The translations under genes and the position numbers were made by a program. Of a DNA stretch of 64,000 nt, positions 9,183-16,734 are shown piece by piece. The notes below the pieces were generated by a model. That model was not told the DNA's origin, searched no databases, and saw only the letters and a list, made by a program, of their open reading frames with translations. The stretch is from JAWPMT01 sp965601475 (GTDB lineage: Bacteria > Bacteroidota > Bacteroidia > Cytophagales > Cyclobacteriaceae). The stretch covers positions 620,001 to 684,000 of the forward strand of contig OZ271832.1 of assembly GCA_965601475.1 (NCBI GenBank). The letters are read 5' to 3'. The first letter of the stretch is position 1. Each line of letters starts with the position of its first letter.

Positions 9183-9748
9183 CCGTATCCCCGGAAGGGT
9201 TTCAGTGTACGATGACCGTCGGCTCCTTTTGCCCTGAGGACGATGAATAACGTCCTCCAAAGCAGTTTCAGGTCCGTTGCGAAGGACATCATATTCAAAT
9301 AGTCCACATCCAGGTCCAGCCTCTTTCGCCAATCAAGATCGTTCCTACCCTTTACCTGTGCCCAGCCCGTGATACCCGGCCTCACTTCGTGTCTCTTTTT
9401 ATGCAAATCACTGTAGTATTGAAGATATTCGGGATACAAGGGACGTGGTCCCACCACACTCATGTCACCACGAAGCACGTTCAACAATTGTGGTATTTCA
9501 TCAATGGAATACTTGCGAATTAGAGCCCCAAACGGCTTGAGCATTTCCCCCTTGTGATCCAGCGTACGAAATTTGTAAATCAGAAACGGTTGTTCCCTCC
9601 TGCCAATTCTCTTCTGGAGATAGAAGGGATTACCACGCGAAATGACAGAACAGATGAGCAAGGCCACAGCGCCGATCGGCAGCAACAAAATGATGAGCAA
9701 AATGGCAAGAAAGAGGTCGAAAGTCCTTTTTCCGAACCTTGAATACAT
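9179..9748 (-). CDS. Bacterial sugar transferase (undecaprenyl-phosphate sugar phosphotransferase type)
   Basis: Enzymes of this family move a sugar-phosphate onto undecaprenyl phosphate to start surface polysaccharide assembly. The protein (about 189 residues) has one N-terminal membrane segment (LFLAILLIILLLPIGAVALL), then YKFRTL, SIDEIPQLLNVLRGDMSVVGPRPL and RPGITGWAQVKGRND, the full catalytic signature. I chose the ATG at 9748 because MYSRFGKRTFD matches the family's usual start; another ATG lies 12 nt upstream. It is the short single-domain form. No other polysaccharide gene is nearby, which is unusual for an initiating transferase. Confidence 0.9.
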   Translation of the reverse strand: MYSRFGKRTFDLFLAILLIILLLPIGAVALLICSVISRGNPFYLQKRIGRREQPFLIYKFRTLDHKGEMLKPFGALIRKYSIDEIPQLLNVLRGDMSVVGPRPLYPEYLQYYSDLHKKRHEVRPGITGWAQVKGRNDLDWRKRLDLDVDYLNMMSFATDLKLLWRTLFIVLRAKGADGHRTLKPFRGYG

Positions 9749-9857
9749 ACGACCCATCATACGAAAATAGCGTAGATTTCAAAAAGACACCCAGAGGCAT
9801 TGAATTGAAGATTTTTTTCAACATTTTCGTCCCTGCCTAAGAATTACCTGTCCAGAA

Positions 9858-12290
9858 ATGAAGATCTTCCGATTCGTTTTTTTCTTCTCTATCACACTTA
9901 CCCTTACGGTCCTTCTTGACAACCCACAAGGCAGCATTCCAGCGCTAGGCAAATTCCTTAGCCCCAATCATGGATTCTGGCAAAACGCTGAAAAGGATAT
10001 CATCTCCACACCCGATGACTTCGAAGTTTCAGGTCTGAATCAGCCCGTTAGAATCAGCTTTGATCAGCAGCTCATCCCCCACATATTCGCGCAAAATGAT
10101 GAGGACTTATTCTTTGCTCAGGGTTATGTAACGGCATTCCACAGACTTTGGCAAATGGAATTTCAGCTATTGGCCACCGGCGGTCGGTTGTCGGAGCTTT
10201 TTGGCGAGCAGGCACTGGAGTTTGACCGGACACAAAGAAGGAAAGGATTGACCTACGGAGCATCACGCGGATTGGAAGAGGTCCGAAAGGATCCGGAGTC
10301 TCTCGCGCTCATCGAAGCTTACACCAAAGGAGTCAATGCCTATATCGATCAGTTATCCTACAAAGACTTACCCATTGAGTATAAGCTCCTCGATTATGAA
10401 CCAGAGCCATGGACCACGTTCAAGTGTGTTCTACTCCTCAAGGAAATGGCCGATCAGCTTTCACGTGGAGACAAAGACCTGCAGTACACTAACGCCTACC
10501 AAAAGTGGGGAGCGGACATCTTTGAAACCCTATATCCTGAACGTCATCCCAACCTCGATCCCATTGTCCCGGCAGGTACACGATTTGACTTCGAACCCCT
10601 GGAAATTACGCGACCTGACATTGCCTTCCCTTCCGTCGTTACTGAAAATACCATTGAAAACCCCAATCCAGCTAATGGAAGTAACAGCTTCATTGTAAAT
10701 GGCAACAAAACAGCAGATGGCTCAGTACTTTTCGCCAACGAGCCAGACCTTGGACTGAATCTCCCCAGTATCTGGTATCTCGCACATCTCAATAGTCCAA
10801 ACTACAACGTAATCGGAGGCACGCTTCCGGGGACTCCCTCAGTGATCATCGGCTTCAATGACTCTACGGCGTTTGGTGATACCAATGCCGGTTGGGACTT
10901 TGTTGACTGGTACAAGATCAACTTTCGCAGCGCAGATCGTGAAGAGTATCAATATGATGACAAGTGGCTGAAAACGCAAAAGATCATTGAGACGATCAAG
11001 GTCAAAGACGGTGAGACCTTTTACGATACGATTATCTATACGCACTACGGACCAGTAGTATATGATCGAAACTTTCAAGCCAATAAGGAGAAAATCAATC
11101 TGGCTATGCGGTGGATCGCCCACGATCCCAGCAATGAATTCAAAGCACTAAGACTCCTCAACAAAGCCAACAACCTGGAGGACTTTCTCAATGCCTATCA
11201 AAACTATACCGACCCTCCACAAAACGTGTCCTTCGCCTCTGTAGCGGGCGATATCGCTGTGAAGATAAGTGGGAAATTTGCCGCTAAATGGAAGGATCAG
11301 GGCAAATTCGTTATGGATGGATCTGATTCCCGGTTCGAATGGCAAGGCTACATACCTGAAGCGCATGAGTACTTATCGCTCAACCCTCCACGAAATTTCG
11401 TGAGCTCAGCCAACCAACACCCCGGAGACGAGACCTATCCCTATTATGACTATGGCCACAGATACGAATATTTTCGTAACCGCAGAATCAATGACCGCCT
11501 CAAGGTGATGACCAATATCACCGAAAAGGACATGATGAAGCTGCAACATGACAACTTCAACTACATCGCCGCGGACCTGTTACCCACCATATTGGATTCA
11601 CTGCGATCAGATTCCGCCAGCATGACCAACGCAGAACTGCAGATGCTACAGGAGCTCCGAAGCTGGGATTATTTTAATGAACCTGACAGTAAAGAGGCCA
11701 CAGTTTTTGAGCTCTTATGGGACAATCTGAATGCGTTGTTGTGGGACGAGTTTGAGGACAATGCCGAAAGCCTGGCACTTCCCAGCCGGTACAATACCAT
11801 CCATATTCTCACTACCAACCCGGATTTCGCTTTTGTCGATCGCCAGTCCACTCCACAGACAGAAAGCTCCGGAGACCTCTACATGACGGCCTTTGCCATG
11901 GCGCTGGAAGACCTGGAGGCCTGGCAATCAGAAAACGGTGATGATTTCGCCTGGTATAAGTTCAAAAACACAAGCATCAATCACTTGCTACCACCTCTCC
12001 GGCCTTTTTCAATCGAAGGTGTGAGAATAGGCGGCAACCATAACATTGTGAATGCAGCCAGCAGTCGCCATGGGCCCTCTCTGAGACTCGTGGTCAAACT
12101 TGGTCTTGAAGGAACCACGGGATGGTGCGTCTATCCCGGTAGCCAGACCGGTAACCCAGGTAATCCAAGTTATGCTGGAATGATTGAGGATTGGGCAAGT
12201 GGCAACTACTATGCTATGCTTTTTCAGTCAAACATTCCGGCTGACCACGAACAAATCGTCCATTCATTCACACTAAACCCCAGCCGATGA
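9858..12290 (+). CDS. Penicillin acylase-family (S45) N-terminal nucleophile hydrolase
   Basis: This 810-residue exported protein has an N-terminal hydrophobic signal (KIFRFVFFFSITLTLTVLL). The alpha region contains AQGYVTAFHRLWQMEF, typical of S45 enzymes. Autocleavage is expected between G274 and S275 in PANGSNSFIVNG; S275 would become the N-terminal nucleophile of the beta chain. GTPSVIIGFND and FASVAGDIA fit the beta chain. The family hydrolyses amides such as penicillins, acyl-homoserine lactones or other N-acyl compounds; the natural substrate cannot be told. The small membrane gene downstream overlaps it by 4 nt (ATGA). Confidence 0.9.
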   Translation: MKIFRFVFFFSITLTLTVLLDNPQGSIPALGKFLSPNHGFWQNAEKDIISTPDDFEVSGLNQPVRISFDQQLIPHIFAQNDEDLFFAQGYVTAFHRLWQMEFQLLATGGRLSELFGEQALEFDRTQRRKGLTYGASRGLEEVRKDPESLALIEAYTKGVNAYIDQLSYKDLPIEYKLLDYEPEPWTTFKCVLLLKEMADQLSRGDKDLQYTNAYQKWGADIFETLYPERHPNLDPIVPAGTRFDFEPLEITRPDIAFPSVVTENTIENPNPANGSNSFIVNGNKTADGSVLFANEPDLGLNLPSIWYLAHLNSPNYNVIGGTLPGTPSVIIGFNDSTAFGDTNAGWDFVDWYKINFRSADREEYQYDDKWLKTQKIIETIKVKDGETFYDTIIYTHYGPVVYDRNFQANKEKINLAMRWIAHDPSNEFKALRLLNKANNLEDFLNAYQNYTDPPQNVSFASVAGDIAVKISGKFAAKWKDQGKFVMDGSDSRFEWQGYIPEAHEYLSLNPPRNFVSSANQHPGDETYPYYDYGHRYEYFRNRRINDRLKVMTNITEKDMMKLQHDNFNYIAADLLPTILDSLRSDSASMTNAELQMLQELRSWDYFNEPDSKEATVFELLWDNLNALLWDEFEDNAESLALPSRYNTIHILTTNPDFAFVDRQSTPQTESSGDLYMTAFAMALEDLEAWQSENGDDFAWYKFKNTSINHLLPPLRPFSIEGVRIGGNHNIVNAASSRHGPSLRLVVKLGLEGTTGWCVYPGSQTGNPGNPSYAGMIEDWASGNYYAMLFQSNIPADHEQIVHSFTLNPSR

Positions 12291-12661
12291 AACTTATCCT
12301 TCGGACGCTCCTATTAGGTGTCATATTGTACTTTCTGCCCGCCGACTTACCCTGGTGGAGCATTGTAGTGGTGGGTATACTCATGGGAATAATATTGCCA
12401 GGACCTGCGTTGAACACCTTCATATCAGGATTCCTGGCTGGCGGCCTAATGTGGCTGTTTCTCTCCTGGCAAATCGATAATGCCACTGGCAGCTACCTGA
12501 GTGAAAAGATCATTGAACTGTTCCCTTTTTCAGACGCAACTTACCTCATCATACTAAGTGGTTTGATAGGTGGTTTGTTGGTAGGTTTAGCTACACTTTC
12601 GGGCTCCAGTTTCCGTCAGATTTTTTCGAAGAAAAAGAAGAAAACAGGCTTTTACCAATAA
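12287..12661 (+). CDS. Small integral membrane protein, unknown function
   Basis: The 124-residue product has about four hydrophobic helices (LILRTLLLGVILYFLP, WWSIVVVGILMGIILPG, FISGFLAGGLMWLFL and YLIILSGLIGGLLVGLA) and ends in a lysine-rich cytoplasmic tail. I do not recognise the family. Its ATG overlaps the stop of the penicillin acylase-like gene, so the two are probably made together. Confidence 0.7.
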   Translation: MKLILRTLLLGVILYFLPADLPWWSIVVVGILMGIILPGPALNTFISGFLAGGLMWLFLSWQIDNATGSYLSEKIIELFPFSDATYLIILSGLIGGLLVGLATLSGSSFRQIFSKKKKKTGFYQ

Positions 12662-13044
12662 ACCAAACTACGGGCTTCAACGAAGTCTCAAACCTGAAGC
12701 TTACCCACAATAACGCTCCGTGTAAGCTAACGCTGGATTTTGCATTTATCCAACATTGTGTAACTTAGTTTATTAGCCAAAAAAGCGTCCTACAAGCGTT
12801 TTCGCTAATACTCCAAAGGCCAAACCTACAAAAATAGGATATTCACCACTTCTATGTTGAAAAGTGTATTTCTTGTTTATAACCGTGATAATACACTATC
12901 AAAAACGTTCATAACTACCTGATTTGAACACATATTAAACGCAAAAAGCTGTGGATTTCTTTATCCACCCAGGGTCTCAGAAATGTTGATAACCCCTGAA
13001 CTTAGCGGTAAATATTGATGCAAATTTTATTTATCCCTAACGTT
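12662..13044. other. Inverted-repeat-rich AT-rich intergenic region with DnaA-box-like 9-mers
   Basis: No gene is visible. Three 9-mers differ from the DnaA box TTATCCACA by one base: TTACCCACA at 12701-12709, TTATCCACC at 12961-12969, and TGTTGATAA (reverse strand) at 12984-12992. There are perfect inverted repeats: AGCTTAC/GTAAGCT (12698-12704, 12722-12728), AGTGTATT/AATACACT (12863-12870, 12890-12897) and GTGGAT/ATCCAC (12951-12956, 12963-12968). TAACGCT is repeated directly at 12711 and 12728. The region could be a DnaA-binding site, a replication origin part, or the regulatory region of the lipoprotein gene. Confidence 0.4.
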
Positions 13045-13215
13045 ATGAAAAGATTTAAGTTCTTCAGCTATGTACTTGTATTAATTGCATTTTTCTCATT
13101 GTCAGCGTGTGGCGAGGATGCTGTATTACAAGAAATTATTGATAACACCGAATTGAATGCTCCACTTGAAACAACAGGTCAATCTGGCGATGACGACGGT
13201 AAACCCGCACAATAA
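13045..13215 (+). CDS. Small acidic lipoprotein of module A (56 residues)
   Basis: MKRFKFFSYVLVLIAFFSLSAC is a lipoprotein signal with lipobox LSAC. The mature part is only about 33 residues, acidic and without predicted fold, starting CGEDAVLQEIIDNTELN and ending GDDDGKPAQ. I use the ATG at 13045; the frame also has an ATG at 13015, but that adds residues before the signal. It resembles the 49-residue lipoprotein at 31179-31328 in length and in its C-[GE]-E-D start, and both sit just upstream of a TPR/TM gene. Function unknown. A strong terminator follows at 13271. Confidence 0.75.
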   Translation: MKRFKFFSYVLVLIAFFSLSACGEDAVLQEIIDNTELNAPLETTGQSGDDDGKPAQ

Positions 13216-13270
13216 GCCAATTGCCCCTACCTCATATCGTTAAATATGAACAGTATTTGACGTAAGAAAT

Positions 13271-13299
13271 AAAGCGAGTCCAACTCGCTTTTTCTTTTT
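13271..13299 (+). terminator. Rho-independent terminator after the module A lipoprotein
   Basis: A perfect 9-bp stem (AAAGCGAGT / ACTCGCTTT, 3-nt loop) runs into TTTTTCTTTTT on the plus strand. It ends only 12 nt before the GTG start of the TPR gene, so that gene must rely on read-through or on a promoter overlapping the hairpin. Confidence 0.85.
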
Positions 13300-13311
13300 A
13301 TATTCGCCTTC

Positions 13312-14592
13312 GTGAGATTGTACACGAAAGCACTTCCCATATTCCTACTTGTAACCGCTATGGCCAGTGGCCACTTCACCCTAGCTAAGCAATCCATAGA
13401 AGAAAGGGTGGAGCATGCACTAGAAGTATTTGACGACTTCGATGTTAGCCAGAAACTCTTTTTGAGTATCCTGGAAGACGCCCAGGAAGAAAATGATAAT
13501 TACGGGCTTGTCAAGTGCAACTTCGGCCTTGGTTATATAGAAAAGAGTAGAGGAGACTTCGGCAAAGCTACCATCTACTACCTGGAGGGTATAAGGTACG
13601 CCAAAGAAGCAGCCTATGATGGCTCTACGAAGGACCTAATTAACATGATGAAGAATGTGGGTACGATATTCCTGAAATTTCAGAATTACGAGCTCGCACA
13701 GAAGTATTATGACGAAGCCATTAGCATCGCTGACCAAGGTGCCTTGATCAGTGAGTACGTTCGACTCATGTATGCCAACTCAAGACTCCAGAAAGCACAA
13801 GGATACAATAAGGATGCAATAGCACTTCTGGAATCCACTTTCGGCCACTTCAGTCACATCTCAAATAACACCATCGCTTTGATTTACAATGAGCTGGGTC
13901 TTCTGTATTCCGAAGAGAGAATTTCCCACAAAGCCCTGGACAACTTCAATAAATTACTGGATTTCCTCGCTAACAAAGAAGACTTGAGGGCGAAATACGG
14001 CCCTTGGGCGCTTCATAATTTGGGGAATCTGTATTTCGAAGTAGGCGAATATGAAACAGCGTCAGAACATTTCTCTTTAGCGTTGGATCAAAAGCATCTT
14101 CTAGGGGATGATTCCTCCTCATTATTCATAACCTTGAAGGATCTGGGAGAATCGCATCTCATGGCAGGAGACATGGATGCTGCTGAGCGCTATTTGAATG
14201 AAGCTCAGGAATACTATGCCAGCGCCAAGAACGTACCCGAGCACTATCAACTCTTCAAACTACTTGGGGAGGTAGCTAAATCTCGTGGGGACATTAATGC
14301 GTATAGTAGCTTTCAAGAAGGCTACGCAAAGAACCTCGAATCCTACCTCGAGGAAAGAAAACAAGTCGAAGCATCTGATAAGAAATATAACCTTGAGCTG
14401 ATTACTCAGCGATATTTCGCCATGGTAGCGGAACAAGAACGCAACCAGCAGATCGTATTCTACTCCGCAATAGGTATATCCAGTCTCGTAATGACTCTTC
14501 TGCTCGTCGTCTCCATTTTCTACTATCGTAAGTGGAAACTGCGTCGAGATCTGGAGCAAGCTATCAGGCCACTGACCACGCACGACTTCTAA
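13312..14592 (+). CDS. TPR protein with C-terminal membrane anchor (module A)
   Basis: A GTG start gives an N-terminal signal (LPIFLLVTAMASGHFTLA), then tandem TPR helices, for example LINMMKNVGTIFLKFQNYELAQKYYDEA and ALHNLGNLYFEVGEYETASEHF in segments. A single membrane helix (about 387-408) follows, with a basic 20-residue cytoplasmic tail. The repeats therefore lie in the periplasm. TPR/TM proteins in Bacteroidota usually end in a LuxR-type HTH or kinase; here neither is present. The same frame stays open for 31 more codons after the TAA at 14590-14592. The C-terminal half resembles the TPR protein at 29820-31133. Confidence 0.8.
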   Translation: MRLYTKALPIFLLVTAMASGHFTLAKQSIEERVEHALEVFDDFDVSQKLFLSILEDAQEENDNYGLVKCNFGLGYIEKSRGDFGKATIYYLEGIRYAKEAAYDGSTKDLINMMKNVGTIFLKFQNYELAQKYYDEAISIADQGALISEYVRLMYANSRLQKAQGYNKDAIALLESTFGHFSHISNNTIALIYNELGLLYSEERISHKALDNFNKLLDFLANKEDLRAKYGPWALHNLGNLYFEVGEYETASEHFSLALDQKHLLGDDSSSLFITLKDLGESHLMAGDMDAAERYLNEAQEYYASAKNVPEHYQLFKLLGEVAKSRGDINAYSSFQEGYAKNLESYLEERKQVEASDKKYNLELITQRYFAMVAEQERNQQIVFYSAIGISSLVMTLLLVVSIFYYRKWKLRRDLEQAIRPLTTHDF

Positions 14593-14719
14593 CCAGGTAG
14601 ACTCAAAAGAAAAGAAGCCGAAAAACTACCGCGCTCGTCCGCTGAGGACTACAATCATATCATCGCTTACTACAAAGAGTGGAATTAAATCAGGAGGGTA
14701 AAACTTCTTAGGAAGAACG

Positions 14720-15208
14720 TTAGATGTTCACTCCCATTTTCTGACGAAGGATGCCGGAAATTTTCTCGTTTTTCTCGTAGAGGTCAAGTATTTTCAACTT
14801 TTGTTCCTCATTCTCCTTTACCAGATGAATGAAAAGCTCCGAAAGCTCTTCGACCTCAGGCATCACCTGGGGAGCGGCTGCGTCAATATTGCCAATGAGA
14901 TCCAAAGCACGACGTTCGATACTGACTTTGAGGTTCTTAGCGACTTTGCTTTTTGATTTGCGGGACTTGCCAGCTTTGGTTTTTTTGGAATAATCCAGGA
15001 TTTCTCCCTCACCACGAAAGAGCCACTCCGTATTCACCTCCTCAAAAGAAAACAGGATCTTATGAAGGACGTGGTAACTAGGCTTATTGCGTCTACCTCG
15101 TATGATGTTGTATACCACCGCTCCCTTCACACCAATCCGCTCGGCAAATGAATTAGGATTCTCGTCAAGGACCTGAATCAGTTGTTTTATACGATCATTA
15201 ATGACCAT
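14720..15208 (-). CDS. XRE-type HTH regulator with helical C-terminus (module A)
   Basis: Residues 1-60 form a lambda-repressor-like HTH: INDRIKQLIQVLDENP, then NSFAERIGVKGAVVYNIIRGRRNKPS with the recognition helix, then VLHKILFSFEEVNTEWLFRG. A lysine/serine-rich linker (KKTKAGKSRKSKSK) leads to a C-terminal helical region (ELSELFIHLVKENEEQKLKILDLYEKNEKI) that probably dimerises. ATG at 15208 is preferred over the TTG just before it. TATATTTG at 15213-15220, an exact Bacteroidota -7 element on this strand, lies 4 nt upstream, so the mRNA may be leaderless. It converges on the module A TPR gene. Confidence 0.85.
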   Translation of the reverse strand: MVINDRIKQLIQVLDENPNSFAERIGVKGAVVYNIIRGRRNKPSYHVLHKILFSFEEVNTEWLFRGEGEILDYSKKTKAGKSRKSKSKVAKNLKVSIERRALDLIGNIDAAAPQVMPEVEELSELFIHLVKENEEQKLKILDLYEKNEKISGILRQKMGVNI

Positions 15209-15212
15209 CAAC

Positions 15213-15220
15213 CAAATATA
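15213..15220 (-). promoter_or_regulatory. -7 promoter element of the module A HTH gene
   Basis: TATATTTG on the minus strand matches TAnnTTTG exactly and sits 4 nt before the ATG. I see no TTG -33 element at the usual distance, so this may be an activated or weak promoter. Confidence 0.4.
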
Positions 15221-15242
15221 AGAAAGAAAATGAATTATGCGT

Positions 15243-15345
15243 AAAAAAAAGAAGGGTCGTTTTTACAACCCTTCCATCATTAAGAACCAGCTATGGAAAA
15301 TAGATACTCACTATTTCCCTACTAAAGTACTAGCAAATGATGGAA
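15243..15345 (-). ncRNA. Candidate structured RNA or leader ending in an intrinsic terminator
   Basis: Reading the minus strand, a 10-bp perfect stem (15336-15345 with 15272-15281) encloses 54 nt. It is followed by a terminator hairpin at 15251-15274 (ten pairs with one U.G, loop AAAA) and eight Ts. The last three bases of the closing stem are also the first three of the terminator, so the two structures compete. It may be the end of a small RNA, an attenuator, or a second terminator for the oxidoreductase gene at 15596. The rest of 15209-15595 contains no gene. Confidence 0.4.
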
Positions 15346-15417
15346 ATACAAAAGAAAAACTCTTTTTATCATCATATGATATATCCAGAACGTTATCTAG
15401 GAGATTAGCTTTCTAGC

Positions 15418-15447
15418 AAAAAAGAAGGTCTCGCTAAAAGCAAGACC
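15418..15447 (-). terminator. Rho-independent terminator upstream of the candidate RNA
   Basis: On the minus strand a 9-bp stem (GGTCTTGCT / AGCGAGACC, one U.G pair, loop TTT) is followed by TTCTTTTTT. It probably ends transcription of the oxidoreductase gene, which stops at 15596. Confidence 0.65.
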
Positions 15448-15595
15448 CTCCCAAAACAACTAAAGGTTCCTAGCTGGTTTTAACCATGTGACGCGGTAAA
15501 GATAGTTTTCCTCCTGAAACTAGCAAAATAAAATTCTAATTTTTTATGTAATACCAAATAATATATCTCACGCTAAACCAGTACTTCTCACTATA

Positions 15596-16618
15596 TCATT
15601 TGCTATTATTTACCTCAATAACGATCTTCCCGATACTATCCCGGGATTCCATGAAACGATGTGCCTGGTCCATTTCATCGAACTTAAAGGTTCTACCGAC
15701 GTAAGGCTTGATTTCATGGGTCGTTATGAATGTGGCCAGCTCAGCCCAAAGTTCCTTTGAAAGCTCAGGTAGTGCTGTCAGATATCCGATGTGAGAAGCA
15801 CTCACACCAACACTTCGCTTAGCCATCTCCATCATATTCACCTTCGGCGCATCTTTCCAAGTCTGCCACCAAGTCCATGGCTTCCATTTATTGAAGCTGA
15901 TGCTGGCATAGCCGATCACCACAAGTCTCCCAAACGGATCGAGCAGTTCCATGCTCTTTCTGAAGACCTCTCCTCCTACTACTTCCAGGACTACATCGAC
16001 GCCTCCATATTTCTTTCTTAGCACTTCGCAGAAGTCTTCCTTGGCATAGTTCACAGTTTCAGTTGCTCCCATTGATGCCACCACGTCCAATTTGTCCTGC
16101 TTGCTTGCTGTACCAAAAACCTGACAGCCCAAAGCACTTGCAAGTTGGACCGCAGCTGTTCCGACACCTCCAGCAGCAGCTTGCACCAATACCCTGTCTG
16201 TAGCCTGTACACGTGCCTGCTTTTTCAGGGCAACCCAGGCAGTCATGTAACAGACCAACAACGCGGCATTTTCAGCAGCAGTCAAAGATTCAAGCGCAGG
16301 GAATATCAGATGCTCTGGAACACATGCATATTCGGCATAGCTACCGTATTGATTACCTGCAAGCACCATTTGTCCCACAGCAACCTTTTCCACGCCCTCC
16401 CCTACTTCAACAACCTCTCCATAGGCTTCCATACCTGGGATATAAGGTCGTTTCGGTGCCCACGTATATTGCCCTCGTCTCGACAAAACCTCCGCATAGT
16501 TGAGGCCGATAGCGGCAATCTTCACCTTTACCTCTCCCGGTCCTGGTGACGGCTCAGGAAACTCCCCAATGCTAAGAACTTCAGGGCCTCCGGTCTTCTC
16601 AAGTACGTATGCTTTCAT
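15596..16618 (-). CDS. Quinone oxidoreductase-like zinc-free MDR dehydrogenase (VAT-1/QOR type)
   Basis: This 340-residue medium-chain dehydrogenase/reductase starts MKAYVLEKTGGPEVL, with the GroES-like domain first (IGLNYAEVLSRRGQY, IPGMEAYGEVVEVG) and then a Rossmann domain with VLVQAAAGGVGTAAVQLA for NADPH. The structural and catalytic zinc cysteines of alcohol dehydrogenases are absent, as in quinone oxidoreductases. The C-terminal part (HIGYLTALPELSKELW) and KPYVGRTFKFDEMDQAH resemble VAT-1-like members. It probably reduces quinones or unsaturated carbonyls with NADPH in the cytoplasm. It is monocistronic, with a terminator-like hairpin downstream. Confidence 0.85.
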   Translation of the reverse strand: MKAYVLEKTGGPEVLSIGEFPEPSPGPGEVKVKIAAIGLNYAEVLSRRGQYTWAPKRPYIPGMEAYGEVVEVGEGVEKVAVGQMVLAGNQYGSYAEYACVPEHLIFPALESLTAAENAALLVCYMTAWVALKKQARVQATDRVLVQAAAGGVGTAAVQLASALGCQVFGTASKQDKLDVVASMGATETVNYAKEDFCEVLRKKYGGVDVVLEVVGGEVFRKSMELLDPFGRLVVIGYASISFNKWKPWTWWQTWKDAPKVNMMEMAKRSVGVSASHIGYLTALPELSKELWAELATFITTHEIKPYVGRTFKFDEMDQAHRFMESRDSIGKIVIEVNNSK

Positions 16619-16682
16619 AAAAATTGCTTTTCAAAAACGACAGAATTCGATCAATAGGCAAGGATTACCAATTCATGCTCAG

Positions 16683-16709
16683 CAAAAATAAAAGCCCCTT
16701 TCGGGGCTT
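16683..16709 (-). terminator. Rho-independent terminator of the pyrophosphatase gene
   Basis: Minus-strand stem AAGCCCC / GGGGCTT (7 bp) with a GAAA tetraloop, followed by TTATTTTT, located 26 nt after the stop of the pyrophosphatase gene. Confidence 0.85.
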
Positions 16710-16734
16710 CTAATATCAATGTCAATTGATTCGC

